This document shows positions 40,228 to 48,519 of a DNA stretch of 64,000 nucleotides, piece by piece. The notes below the pieces were generated by a model, which saw only the letters and a list, made by a program, of their open reading frames with translations, searched no databases and was not told where the DNA came from. The DNA lies in assembly GCF_963691685.1 (NCBI RefSeq), contig NZ_OY829290.1, forward strand, positions 4,057,001-4,121,000. Reading direction: 5' to 3'. The DNA is from Thalassovita sp. (GTDB taxonomy: Bacteria; Pseudomonadota; Alphaproteobacteria; Rhodobacterales; Rhodobacteraceae). The translations under genes were made by a program, and so were the position numbers. Numbering within the stretch: the first letter of the stretch is position 1; every line of letters starts with the position of its first letter.

Positions 40228-41140
40228 GCATCACCATCATCCCCTTTGACGAGGGCGAGTCGCATCTGAACTGGCTGGACTTCACCGCCGCTTTGGCCAA
40301 GGGTCACGAGCTGCCGAAGGCTGAGATTGCTGATACTTTCCTCTACCGCGGCAAGGACACGCTGCTGAACCGCGCCGCCTGGATTGACGGGCTGGGGCTG
40401 GCGGTTAAATCCGCCACCATCTTCCCCGGCAACCCCGACAAGGGCACGCCGATGGTCAATGGCGGTGTCTCGCTCTATGGCGATCAGGACGGCATGCTGG
40501 AGGCTTTGGTGGATTTCCATCTGGTGACCAAATGGAAAACGGCGGGTGACAGCCTCTTGGCCGCCACCCGTCTGGCGCGCCCTGACAGCCGCAACATCCT
40601 GATCGTGGGCGCCGGCACCGTGGGCCGGTCGTTGCGGCAGGCCTATGGCGCCGCCTTCCCCGAGGCGACATTCACCATCTGGAACCGAACCACCGCCAAG
40701 GCCGAAGCCTTCGCCGCCGAATTTCCCGGCATGCAGGTGGCAGAAGATCTGGAAACCGCAGTGAAGGCCGCCGATATCGTCACCAGCGCCACGATGGTCA
40801 CCGAGCCGATCCTGAAAGGCGCGTGGCTGCAACCCGGCCAGCACATCGATCTGATCGGCGCCTATCGCCCCGATATGCGTGAAGCAGACGATGCCGTTCT
40901 GCAGCGGGCCAGCGTCTATGTCGACAGTTTTGACACCACAATCGGCCATATCGGTGAGATTGAGATCCCGCTGCAATCAGCGCCCTGAAGCGTGAGGAAA
41001 TGATTGCCGATTACTATGACCTCAACGCGTTCCAGCGCCGCTCAGACGATGAGATCACGCTGTTCAAAAATGGTGGCGGTGCCCATCTGGATCTGATGAC
41101 CAGCCGCTACATTCTGGATGCCTGGAACGCAGCGGGCTGA
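40224..41140 (+). pseudogene. Ornithine cyclodeaminase / mu-crystallin family protein with a frameshift
   Basis: The first 254 codons (40224-40988) give a normal family N-terminus and Rossmann core (GGVSLYGDQDGMLEALVDFH, ILIVGAGTVGRSLRQAYG, IGAYRPDMREADD), reaching GEIEIPLQS, then the frame ends in TGA at 40986. Shifting frame from about 40980 continues without gap: ALKREEMIADYYDLNAF, ITLFKNGGGAHLDLMTS and RYILDAWN, the usual C-terminus, to TGA 41138. A single lost G near CAGCGCCC would explain it. The protein belongs to NAD-dependent imine/amino-acid reductases or deaminases. It ends just before a strong terminator. Sequencing error is an alternative. Confidence 0.85.
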
Positions 41141-41163
41141 GCCTCGCTAGTGCATTAAAACCA

Positions 41164-41192
41164 AAAACGCCGCCCCAGCTGGGCGGCGTTTT
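41164..41192. terminator. Bidirectional terminator
   Basis: AAAACGCCGCCC, CAGCT, GGGCGGCGTTTT: perfect 12-bp stem with a T-run on each strand. It lies 23 bases past the cyclodeaminase end and 12 bases past the convergent MFS stop. Confidence 0.9.
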
Positions 41193-41204
41193 GTCTTGGT
41201 CAGT

Positions 41205-42440
41205 TCAGGCCATGGCCTCAATCCGTTTTTCCCGCACCGGCAGGTGGATCAGGGCTGAGAAGGCGCCAACCCCGACGCCGACCCACCAGACAGCCTCATA
41301 CGAGCCATAAGTGTCATACATCCGGCCACCCAGCCAAACGCCCAGGAAGCTGCCCAGCTGGTGGCTGAAGAACACGATGCCATAAAGCGTGCCCATGTAG
41401 CGCAGCCCGTAAAGATGCGCGATCAACCCCGAGGTCAGCGGCACCGTGGCCAGCCAGAGCGACCCCATGGAGATCGAGAAGATCAGCACCGTGGCTGGTG
41501 TCATCGGGGTCAGGATAAAGGCCGCCGCGATCACCGTGCGCAGGGCGTAAATCGTTGCCAGCAAGTACTTTTTGGAGAAGCGATTGCCCAGCCAGCCCGC
41601 GAAGATCGTACCAGCGATATTGGCCAGACCAATCAGCGAAATCGCCACCGCGCCCAGGGCTGAGGTGGTGGTGATCCCCATCGAATGCAGCACGCCACCG
41701 GGCATGATCGGGCCACACATTTCGGTCACGAAAGCCGGAAAATGCGCTGTGACAAAGGCCAGCTGATAGCCGCAGCTGAAAAAGCCAAGGAAGATCATCG
41801 TGTAGCTGGGATCCTTCAGCGCCTTTTTCAGGATCTCGCCCATGCTTTCCTGCAGCTCGGCCTTGGTTGCCGCCTCGGGCGCGCGCATCATCGGCAGCAG
41901 CAGCAAAACCGCAAGGATTGCAGCCGCGAAGCACAGGAACACCGATTGCCAGGTCATGAAGCCCAGCATCCATTCCGCCATTGGCGCGCCGATCACCTGC
42001 CCGCCGGACCCGGCTGCTGTGGCAATCGCCATCGCCATCGACCGGTTCTTGTCAGAGGCCGCGCGCCCAACCACGGCGAGGATGACACCAAAGCCAGTGC
42101 CAGCAACGCCGAAGCCCACAAATATCTCATAAAACTGATGCGCCCCGGGTGTGGTCGCAAAGGCCGAGGCCACAAGGCCAATCGCATACAGCACCGCGCC
42201 CATCACAATCGCTTTGCGGTCGCCCATCTTTTCAGCGATGGCGCCGAAAATTGGCTGGCCGATGCCCCAGGCCAGATTCTGAATGGCGATGGCCAGGCTG
42301 AATTCGGCCCGGAGCCAGCCAAACTCCTCAGCAATTGGGATCTGGAACACCCCGAAAGAGGCGCGGATCGCAAAACCCGTCAGGATGATGATGCAGCCAA
42401 CGATCAGAACAGGCGTGAACAAAGGGGCAGATTTCTGCAT
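41205..42440 (-). CDS. Major facilitator superfamily transporter
   Basis: 411 residues with twelve predicted membrane segments. Features of the OFA/NNP-like MFS groups: FAIRASFGVFQIPIAEEFGW at the first helix, GAIAEKMGDRKAIVMGAV (motif A) and AGWLGNRFSKKYLLATIY in the second half. It might carry a monocarboxylate or similar small anion; nothing in the sequence fixes the substrate. Single gene, with inverted repeats in the upstream gap it shares with zapE. Confidence 0.87.
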   Translation of the reverse strand: MQKSAPLFTPVLIVGCIIILTGFAIRASFGVFQIPIAEEFGWLRAEFSLAIAIQNLAWGIGQPIFGAIAEKMGDRKAIVMGAVLYAIGLVASAFATTPGAHQFYEIFVGFGVAGTGFGVILAVVGRAASDKNRSMAMAIATAAGSGGQVIGAPMAEWMLGFMTWQSVFLCFAAAILAVLLLLPMMRAPEAATKAELQESMGEILKKALKDPSYTMIFLGFFSCGYQLAFVTAHFPAFVTEMCGPIMPGGVLHSMGITTTSALGAVAISLIGLANIAGTIFAGWLGNRFSKKYLLATIYALRTVIAAAFILTPMTPATVLIFSISMGSLWLATVPLTSGLIAHLYGLRYMGTLYGIVFFSHQLGSFLGVWLGGRMYDTYGSYEAVWWVGVGVGAFSALIHLPVREKRIEAMA

Positions 42441-42500
42441 GGCGGCCTCTTGAATTTGGTCAGGGTCTATTCCCTATGCGTGGGAAATTAGCCTGTTAAC

Positions 42501-42520
42501 AATTGATCACAAGGTCAATT
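42501..42520. promoter_or_regulatory. Inverted repeat in the MFS-zapE divergent gap
   Basis: AATTGA, TCACAAGG, TCAATT: perfect 6-bp arms, 8-base spacer, 61 bases upstream of the MFS start. A second, shorter dyad TTCCC/GGGAA lies at 42470-42486. Either could be an operator for the MFS gene; no adjacent regulator is present. Confidence 0.3.
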
Positions 42521-42603
42521 CAACATTTGTGAAACCCTATCCCACAGCTGGTGATGGCCCGCGCCCCCTTCCCCCATCGGGCGCGATTGGCTATCAGCAG
42601 GGC

Positions 42604-43665
42604 ATGAGCAGTCTAATCGATCTTTACGCCCAGCGTGTTGCCTCCGGTGAGATCACAGTTGATCCCGCACAAGAGGCCGCCCTGCCCGAGTTTGAACGCA
42701 TCCGCGCCGAACTGGCCAAACCCGTGAAGAAAGGGTTCTTCCGCAAGGCGCCGCCGCCGCCCAAGGGGCTCTACCTCTGGGGGGGTGTCGGACGTGGCAA
42801 ATCGATGCTGATGGACCTGTTTGTGGATCAGCTGGATGTGCCTGCGCGCCGGGTGCACTTCCACGCCTTCATGCAGGAAATCCACACCGCGATGCATCAG
42901 GCCCGTCAGGACGGCATCGAAGACAGCCTGGCCCCAGTGGCCGAGAAAGTGGCCAAAGAGGTCAAGGTACTGGCCTTTGATGAGATGCAGATCACCGACA
43001 TCACCGATGCGATGATCGTCGGGCGCCTGTTTCAGATCCTGTTTGATGCCGGGGTTGTGGTGGTCACCACCTCAAACCGTGTGCCCGATGACCTGTATAA
43101 AAACGGGCTGAACCGCCAGCTGTTCCTGCCTTTCATCGACATCCTGAAGGACAAGATGTGCGTCTGGGAACTGGTCAGCCCCAATGACTACCGCCAGAAC
43201 CGTCTGCAGGGTGAAGAGGTCTATTTCACCCCCATTGATGAGGCCAGCCGGCAGAAAATCCGTGAGGTCTGGGAACACCTCAGCGGCGGGCCCGCGCAAC
43301 CGCTGATCCTCAAGGTCAAAGGTCGTGAGGTGGAAATTCCGCAGTTCCGCAACGGCGTCGCCCGGGCCACCTTCTATGACCTCTGTGGCAAGATGCTGGG
43401 GGCGGGTGATTATCTTGCGCTGGCGGAAACCGTGAAGGTTCTGATCCTCGAAGACATTCCACGTCTGGGGCGTTCGAACTTTAACGAAGCGAAACGTTTC
43501 GTAACGCTGATCGACGCGCTTTATGAGGCCGGCACCCGTTTGATCTGCTCTGCCGCGGATCAGCCCGAAAGCCTCTATATCGAAGGCGAAGGCGTGTTTG
43601 AATTTGAACGCACCGCCAGCCGGTTGCGGGAAATGCAATCGGCCAGCTGGGGCAAGGACGGCTGA
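42604..43665 (+). CDS. zapE: ZapE/AFG1-like cell division ATPase
   Basis: 353 residues from ATG 42604, which gives the usual N-terminus MSSLIDLYAQRVASGEIT; a GTG at 42529 would add 25 residues. P-loop WGGVGRGKSMLMD, Walker B VLAFDEMQITDI, sensor TTSNRVPDDLYKNGLNRQLF and the C-terminal ESLYIEGEGVFEFERTASRL are all AFG1/ZapE signatures. In E. coli ZapE associates with the Z ring; in mitochondria AFG1 acts on inner-membrane proteins. Single gene; repeat element B and mbfA follow. Confidence 0.94.
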   Translation: MSSLIDLYAQRVASGEITVDPAQEAALPEFERIRAELAKPVKKGFFRKAPPPPKGLYLWGGVGRGKSMLMDLFVDQLDVPARRVHFHAFMQEIHTAMHQARQDGIEDSLAPVAEKVAKEVKVLAFDEMQITDITDAMIVGRLFQILFDAGVVVVTTSNRVPDDLYKNGLNRQLFLPFIDILKDKMCVWELVSPNDYRQNRLQGEEVYFTPIDEASRQKIREVWEHLSGGPAQPLILKVKGREVEIPQFRNGVARATFYDLCGKMLGAGDYLALAETVKVLILEDIPRLGRSNFNEAKRFVTLIDALYEAGTRLICSAADQPESLYIEGEGVFEFERTASRLREMQSASWGKDG

Positions 43666-43696
43666 AACAGCCACCCCGCCCCTATCAATGATCCAA

Positions 43697-43750
43697 AAAT
43701 ACTCTGGGGGTGAATGGCACCGATCTGGTGCCAGAGGGGGCAAAGCCCCC
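43697..43750 (-). repeat. Intergenic repeat element, copy B
   Basis: On the + strand: AAATACTCTGGGGG (43697-43710), hairpin TGGCACC/GGTGCCA (43715-43733), hairpin GGGGGC-AAA-GCCCCC (43736-43750). Same 14-base core and layout as copy A at 6840. It lies 22 bases past the mbfA stop, in the same orientation relative to the gene as copy A has to fadH. Confidence 0.72.
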
Positions 43751-43772
43751 CACCCTGCCGCGCAAGGATCCG

Positions 43773-44747
43773 CTACCCCGATCCGATCAGCACACCCGCA
43801 GCAAAGACCAATGCGCCGCCCAGAACGACCTGCAGTGCGGCGCGCAGGAGCGGGGTTTCCATGTATTTCTTCTGGATCCAGGCGATGGCCCAAAGTTCCA
43901 GAAACACCACCGCAAAGGCGATCAATGTGGCGGTCCAGAAATCCGGGATCAGATAGGGCAGCGCATGGCCCAGCCCGCCCACTGTTGTCATCACCCCTGA
44001 TGCAACACCGCGCTTGAACGGGGAGCCGCGACCAGACAATTCACCATCATCTGACGCCGCTTCGGTGAAACCCATGGAGATCCCCGCCCCGACCGAGGCC
44101 GCAAGCCCCACCAGAAAGGTGGTCCAGGTGTCCTGCGTGGCAAAGGCAGTGGCAAAGATCGGCGCCAGGGTTGAGACTGATCCATCCATCAATCCGGCAA
44201 GACCTGGCTGTACCCAGGTCAGCACAAACTGGCGCCGCGCGGTGCGCTCTTCGTCGCTGCGCTGATCTGGGCCTAACAGGCGATTTTCCAGCGTCTCCGC
44301 GTGATCGGCATGGCCTGCTTCTGCCGCCGCCAGATCCCCAAGCAACTGGCGGGTGTCGGCATCTGCGGTCTGATTGGCAGCTTTCAGATAAAACGCCTCC
44401 GCGGCCCGTTCCATCGCGGCGGCCTCGGTCCGGATCCGCTCCACGCCAAGGTTTTCCAACAACCAGACGGGCCGGCGCGCATGATACCCGGCAACATGTT
44501 CGCGGCGGATCAGCGGCACATGATCGCCAAACCGCTGTTTGTGCAGGGCCAGCAGCTGACGACGATGATCATCCTCCTCCGCTGCCATACCGTCGAAAAT
44601 CGCCGCGCTGTCGGGGTAGTCTTGGCGCAGCTGCTGCGCATAGCCCCGATAGATGCGTGCATCATCTTCTTCGGATGAAATGGCCAGCGCCAAAATCTCT
44701 TGTTCCGAGAGATCGCGGAATTTCCTTCGGTGTATTGAAAATCGCAT
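43773..44747 (-). CDS. mbfA: MbfA-like ferritin-VIT1 iron exporter
   Basis: 324 residues from ATG 44747 (TTG 44759 is possible). The N-terminal half is a ferritin/rubrerythrin-like four-helix bundle with acidic metal ligands (LAISSEEDDARIYRGY, AAEEDDHRRQLLAL, EAGHADHAETL). The C-terminal half is a VIT1/CCC1 domain: PGLAGLMDGSVSTLAPIFAT and SVGAGISMGFTEAASDDGEL, with about five membrane helices. In Agrobacterium and Bradyrhizobium MbfA exports iron and protects from iron and peroxide stress, under control of Irr. A perfect ICE box lies 13 bases upstream. Confidence 0.95.
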   Translation of the reverse strand: MRFSIHRRKFRDLSEQEILALAISSEEDDARIYRGYAQQLRQDYPDSAAIFDGMAAEEDDHRRQLLALHKQRFGDHVPLIRREHVAGYHARRPVWLLENLGVERIRTEAAAMERAAEAFYLKAANQTADADTRQLLGDLAAAEAGHADHAETLENRLLGPDQRSDEERTARRQFVLTWVQPGLAGLMDGSVSTLAPIFATAFATQDTWTTFLVGLAASVGAGISMGFTEAASDDGELSGRGSPFKRGVASGVMTTVGGLGHALPYLIPDFWTATLIAFAVVFLELWAIAWIQKKYMETPLLRAALQVVLGGALVFAAGVLIGSG

Positions 44748-44759
44748 GGGAACCCCCAA

Positions 44760-44776
44760 TTTAGAATAATTCTAAA
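44760..44776. promoter_or_regulatory. Iron control element (Irr box)
   Basis: TTTAGAATAATTCTAAA: perfect 7-bp arms around TAA, identical in form to the ICE consensus TTTAGAA-N3-TTCTAAA bound by Irr in alphaproteobacteria. Placed 13 bases upstream of the mbfA ATG. Repression under low iron is the expected outcome. Confidence 0.85.
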
Positions 44777-44815
44777 CTAAGACCTAACCCGTCACAGCGC
44801 AACCCATCGCTTGTT

Positions 44816-44836
44816 TAAACTGAACTGCTCAGTTTA
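44816..44836. promoter_or_regulatory. Probable TetR operator
   Basis: TAAACTGA, ACTGC, TCAGTTTA: perfect 8-bp arms with a 5-base spacer, 96 bases upstream of the TetR start at 44933 and 68 bases from the mbfA start. The overlapping TTATAGT could be a -10. Inferred autoregulatory site. Confidence 0.55.
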
Positions 44837-44932
44837 TAGTGACAGCCTGCTGACACACGCCCGCAACCGATTCCCGCCCGCCAGAAAGACGACGCATCTT
44901 GGTCAGTCTCGGGCCCCGCCAAAAGGACCCAC

Positions 44933-45565
44933 ATGTCGCAAGCTGTCAAAGAAGTCATTCGCACCGGACGTAAGTTTGATCAGGTCCTGCAGGGTGCACG
45001 TGAAGTGTTTATGGCAGATGGGTTTTCCGGCGCCTCAGTGGATGACATCGCCAAGGCGGCAGGCGTATCAAAGGCGACGCTCTACAGCTATTTCCCTGAC
45101 AAGCGGCTGCTGTTCATTGAGGTCGCCAATAGCGAATGCCAGCGCCAGGCCGAAGAGGTGGTGGAGCTGACGGATTTCGACGGCGCACCGCGCGAAATCC
45201 TGACGGTGGCAGCGCGGCAGATGATCCGCATCCTGACCTCCTCCTTCTCTCAACGCGTCTTCCGCATCTGCGTTGCCGAGGCCGACAGGTTCCCCGAACT
45301 TGGGCGGGCCTTTTACAAAAGTGGGCCAATGAATGGCCGCGCCAAGATGATCGAATATTTCGAATGCGCCGTTGCCGAAGGGGAGATGCAGATTGACGAC
45401 ATGACCCTGGCTGCGGACCAGTTTCTGGAACTGTGCAAGGCGGATCTGTTCACCCAGATGGTGTTCGGCATCCAATCAACGTTTTCGGATGCCGAAATGG
45501 ATCGCATCGCCAGTGGTGCGGTCGACACGTTCCTTGCCCGTTACGGCGTAGATCAGCCCAGCTGA
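44933..45565 (+). CDS. TetR/AcrR-family regulator
   Basis: 210 residues. Helix-turn-helix: ILQG-like VLQGAREVFMADGFSGASVD, IAKAAGVSKATLYSYFPDKR (recognition helix) and LLFIEVANSE. The ligand domain (FSQRVFRICVAEADRFPELG, FYKSGPMNGRA) resembles the AefR-like TetR C-terminal domain. It is divergent from mbfA but mbfA already has an Irr box, so its own target may lie elsewhere. The 3' end overlaps the convergent clpP-like gene by 13 bases. Confidence 0.9.
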   Translation: MSQAVKEVIRTGRKFDQVLQGAREVFMADGFSGASVDDIAKAAGVSKATLYSYFPDKRLLFIEVANSECQRQAEEVVELTDFDGAPREILTVAARQMIRILTSSFSQRVFRICVAEADRFPELGRAFYKSGPMNGRAKMIEYFECAVAEGEMQIDDMTLAADQFLELCKADLFTQMVFGIQSTFSDAEMDRIASGAVDTFLARYGVDQPS

Positions 45566-46128
45566 TCCGCCCGTTCGATCACCTTATCCAGCAACCCATA
45601 GGCCACCGCCTCATCGGTGGTCAGCCAGAAATCCCGCTGGGTGTCTGCACTGATCTTTTCAGGGGTCTGGCCTGTGGCTGCGGCAAACAGGTGGTCAAAC
45701 CGTTCCCGCATGATCCGGATCTGTTCCGCCTGGATCTGCATATCAGTCACCTGACCGCCAATCCCGCCTGAGGGCTGGTGCAGCAGGAAACGGGTGTTGG
45801 GCAGGCAGTAGCGGTCTTCCTTCTCTGCCCCGATGAAGATCAGCGCGCCAGCACTGGCCACCCAGCCGGATCCGATGGTGCGGACCTTGGGGGTGATGAA
45901 CTTGATCATGTCATGCACCATGTCACCACTTTCGACGTGACCGCCGGGGGATGAGATGAACATGTTGATCGGATCGTCGCTTTCTTCGGCCAGTGCCAAA
46001 AGCTGCGTAACCACTTTGTTTGCCAGCTTGTCGTTGATCTCCCCCGTGACCAGCACGCTGCGGCTTTTGAGAAACAGCGAAGCAAAGGCGCCCCCGCCCT
46101 CCTCGCTCTTGTCGGTGTCTTTACTCAT
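45553..46128 (-). CDS. ClpP-like serine protease
   Basis: 191 residues from ATG 46128. ClpP fold with SSPGGHVESGDMVHDMIKF, active Ser92 in WVASAGALIF, His117 in FLLHQPSGG and Asp166 in ADTQRDFWLT; spacing of the triad equals that of E. coli ClpP (25 and 49 residues). The loop around the Ser (VASAG) differs from the usual QAASM, so it is a divergent paralogue rather than the main ClpP. No clpX or clpA gene is adjacent. It is separated from frmA upstream by a terminator-like hairpin. Confidence 0.9.
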   Translation of the reverse strand: MSKDTDKSEEGGGAFASLFLKSRSVLVTGEINDKLANKVVTQLLALAEESDDPINMFISSPGGHVESGDMVHDMIKFITPKVRTIGSGWVASAGALIFIGAEKEDRYCLPNTRFLLHQPSGGIGGQVTDMQIQAEQIRIMRERFDHLFAAATGQTPEKISADTQRDFWLTTDEAVAYGLLDKVIERADQLG

Positions 46129-46147
46129 GTGAATGCTCCCTAAACAC

Positions 46148-46176
46148 AAATGCGCCGCCCGAGGGGCGACGCATTT
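46148..46176 (-). terminator. Hairpin between frmA and the clpP-like gene
   Basis: On the plus strand AAATGCG, then CGCCC/GGGCG around GAG, then CGCATTT: a 12-bp stem with one C/A mismatch. On the minus strand ATTTGTGTTT follows, a weak T-rich tail. Located 31 bases past the frmA stop. Confidence 0.55.
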
Positions 46177-46207
46177 CGACGTAGGGCAGTTTTCCGGTTG
46201 GGAAAGA

Positions 46208-47320
46208 TCAGTACACAACCACCGAGCGGATAGATTCGCCGGCATGCATCAGATCGAAGCCTTTGTTGATGTCTTCCAGACCCATGGTGTGGGTGATCAT
46301 CGGATCGATCTCAATCTTGCCGTCCATGTACCAATCAACAATTTTCGGCACATCGGTCCGGCCACGTGCGCCGCCAAAGGCGGTGCCGCGCCAGCTGCGG
46401 CCCGTGACCAGCTGGAACGGACGGGTGGAGATTTCGGCGCCCGCCGGGGCCACACCGATGATGATCGATTCCCCCCAGCCTTTGTGCGCCGATTCCAGCG
46501 CGGTCCGCATCACCTGCACGTTGCCGGTGGCGTCAAAGGTGTAGTCTGCACCGCCGCCAGTCAGTTCCACCAGATGGCCCACCAGATCACCTTCGACCTC
46601 GGTCGGGTTCACGAAATCGGTCATGCCGAATTTTTTCGCCATCTCGACTTTGCCGGGGTTGATGTCCACGCCCACAATCTGATCCGCACCGGCCATGCTC
46701 AGGCCCTGAATGACGTTCAGACCAATGCCGCCCAGACCAAAGACGATCGAACGGTTGCCGATCTCGGCCTTAGCGGTGTTGATCACCGCACCGATGCCGG
46801 TGGTGACGCCGCAGCCGATGTAGCAGATCTTATCAAAGGGTGCGTCGGGGCGCACCTTGGCCAGCGCAATTTCGGGCAGAACCGTGTGGTTTGAGAAGGT
46901 CGAGCAGCCCATGTAGTGCAGGATCGGCGTGCCATCCAACATCGAGAAGCGGCTGGTCCCGTCAGGCATCACACCCGCGCCCTGGGTCGAACGGATCGAC
47001 TGGCAGAGGTTGGTTTTCGGGTTCAGACAGTATTCACACTCACGGCATTCCGGGGTGTAGAGCGGGATCACATGATCGCCCGGTTTCAGACTGGTGACAC
47101 CGGGGCCTACCTCCAGCACCACACCGGCGCCTTCATGGCCCAGAATGGCGGGGAACATGCCCTCAGGATCGGCGCCCGACAGGGTAAATTCATCTGTATG
47201 GCAAATGCCGGTGGCCTTGATTTCCACCAGAACCTCACCGGCTTTCGGGCCTTCAAGGTTCACTTCCATAATTTCCAGCGGTTTGCCTGCTTCTACGGCA
47301 ACAGCGGCTCTTGTACGCAT
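46208..47320 (-). CDS. frmA: S-(hydroxymethyl)glutathione dehydrogenase (class III alcohol dehydrogenase)
   Basis: 370 residues. Catalytic zinc site ATGICHTDEFTLSG and GHEGAGVVLEVG, structural zinc loop with four cysteines CRECEYCLNPKTNLC, Rossmann motif VFGLGGIGLNVIQGL, and the class III feature SIRSTQGAGVMPDGTSRF. It oxidises the formaldehyde-glutathione adduct to S-formylglutathione with NAD; fghA at 38317 completes the route. A cytochrome gene lies 65 bases upstream on the same strand. Confidence 0.96.
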   Translation of the reverse strand: MRTRAAVAVEAGKPLEIMEVNLEGPKAGEVLVEIKATGICHTDEFTLSGADPEGMFPAILGHEGAGVVLEVGPGVTSLKPGDHVIPLYTPECRECEYCLNPKTNLCQSIRSTQGAGVMPDGTSRFSMLDGTPILHYMGCSTFSNHTVLPEIALAKVRPDAPFDKICYIGCGVTTGIGAVINTAKAEIGNRSIVFGLGGIGLNVIQGLSMAGADQIVGVDINPGKVEMAKKFGMTDFVNPTEVEGDLVGHLVELTGGGADYTFDATGNVQVMRTALESAHKGWGESIIIGVAPAGAEISTRPFQLVTGRSWRGTAFGGARGRTDVPKIVDWYMDGKIEIDPMITHTMGLEDINKGFDLMHAGESIRSVVVY

Positions 47321-47385
47321 TTTATCCCTCCCGCGACAATTTCGGGCAGCGGTTGAGCGGCCCGTTCTGGTGCCCGTTTACAGGG

Positions 47386-47823
47386 TCACTTCTTGATACG
47401 GTAGACTTTATGACATCCACCGCAACTTTGGCCAATGGCGCCAAGGCCGGCCTTCAATGACTCCAATGATGAGGTATCCAGCGCCTCTAGGGCTACGTCC
47501 ATAGCGACCGCTTTGGCGGAAAAACCGTCCCAGTCACTCCAGATCGCGGGGGCGGCTTCGCTGGCCGGGTCCTGCGCGGCCGGTTTGAACGCAGGCTGCA
47601 CCTTGGCCGAGGCTTTCAGCAGTTTGGACTTTGCCGTTTCGGCCTTTTTGGCGTCAAAGGGCAGCTTGCCTTTGGCCATGCCGCCGATCGCGCCCATGTT
47701 GATGCGGATCTCTTCCATGACCATCATGCGGGATTTGACCTGCGGGTCACTGACCCCTTCATGTGCCAAGGCGGCAGTGGCCAATCCCAATGTCAGAACG
47801 AGGGGTAGGGCTGTGATCTTCAT
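47386..47823 (-). CDS. Class II cytochrome c (c-prime/c556 type)
   Basis: 145 residues. Signal peptide (ITALPLVLTLGLATAALA) then a four-helix bundle with a C-terminal heme motif CGGCH (134-138). Several methionines at 33-36 (SRMMVMEEIR) near the expected axial position suggest a low-spin c556 type. Periplasmic electron carrier or NO/CO-binding protein. Placed just before frmA on the same strand; in Rhodobacter a cytochrome also accompanies the formaldehyde dehydrogenase gene, so a shared regulon is plausible. Confidence 0.9.
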   Translation of the reverse strand: MKITALPLVLTLGLATAALAHEGVSDPQVKSRMMVMEEIRINMGAIGGMAKGKLPFDAKKAETAKSKLLKASAKVQPAFKPAAQDPASEAAPAIWSDWDGFSAKAVAMDVALEALDTSSLESLKAGLGAIGQSCGGCHKVYRIKK

Positions 47824-47886
47824 GGCGAACCTCTGTATCGTTTCGACCAGACTATGAGATTTCGCCGCAAAATGAAGATATTAAAA

Positions 47887-47912
47887 AGGGACGCACGCCA
47901 TTGTGCATCCCT
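47887..47912 (-). terminator. Intrinsic terminator of the paaI-paaK-tetR operon
   Basis: On the minus strand AGGGATGCAC, loop AATGGC, GTGCGTCCCT, then TTTTTAAT: 10-bp stem with one mismatch and a T-run, 32 bases past the TetR stop at 47944. Confidence 0.85.
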
Positions 47913-47943
47913 CAGTGTTCGAAATCCGCCAGATTATCCCGGG

Positions 47944-48519
47944 TCAGAGTGCCCGCAGACCGCCCACCACAAAGTCGGTCGCCAGTTCAGCATAGGCTTC
48001 GCGGCTCAACCCTTTGCCCGGGCGGTGCCACATGTAAAACCAGTTCAGAACCGCAAAAACGCTCATCACGGCGGCGCGCAGACGGTCCGGGTTGTTCTGC
48101 AAATCCGGGGCCACAGAAATTACTGTGTCAGACATGATATCCACCAGCCGCAGCTGCAGACCAATCAGCGGTTTCTGTTTGTCTTCCGGCAGAACACCCA
48201 GCGCGTCCAGCTGCAGTTTATGTTCCGCGTCAGCACCGGCGTATTCCTCAAGGATGGCGGCAATCAGACCACCCATCCCGGCACCGCGCTGCCCTTCGAC
48301 AACCTCAACAAGGTCGCTCAGATGTTCATCAAGGATGTCAAACAGCAGGTCCTCTTTCGAGGCCCAGTAGTGATAGATCAGCGCCTTTGACACGCCACAG
48401 GATTTGGCCGCGCCGGTCATTGAGGCACGGTCAAACCCATGGGTCGCAAAGTAAGCTGCAGCGCCCTTGCGGAGCGCTGCGCGTTTTTCATCGTGATCGC
48501 GTGCCAGTCCGCGCGCCAT
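47944..48519 (-). CDS. paaR: TetR-family regulator, probable phenylacetate repressor
   Basis: 191 residues. Helix-turn-helix: ALRKGAAAYFATHGFDRASM, AAKSCGVSKALIYHYWASKE and LLFDILDEHL; WFYMWHRPGKGLSREAYAEL near the C-terminus is typical of this TetR group. It starts 1 base after the paaK stop and ends in a terminator, so it is the last gene of the paaI-paaK-tetR operon. The perfect palindrome upstream of paaI and paaZ is its likely operator, relieved by phenylacetyl-CoA; name given by context. Confidence 0.85.
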   Translation of the reverse strand: MARGLARDHDEKRAALRKGAAAYFATHGFDRASMTGAAKSCGVSKALIYHYWASKEDLLFDILDEHLSDLVEVVEGQRGAGMGGLIAAILEEYAGADAEHKLQLDALGVLPEDKQKPLIGLQLRLVDIMSDTVISVAPDLQNNPDRLRAAVMSVFAVLNWFYMWHRPGKGLSREAYAELATDFVVGGLRAL

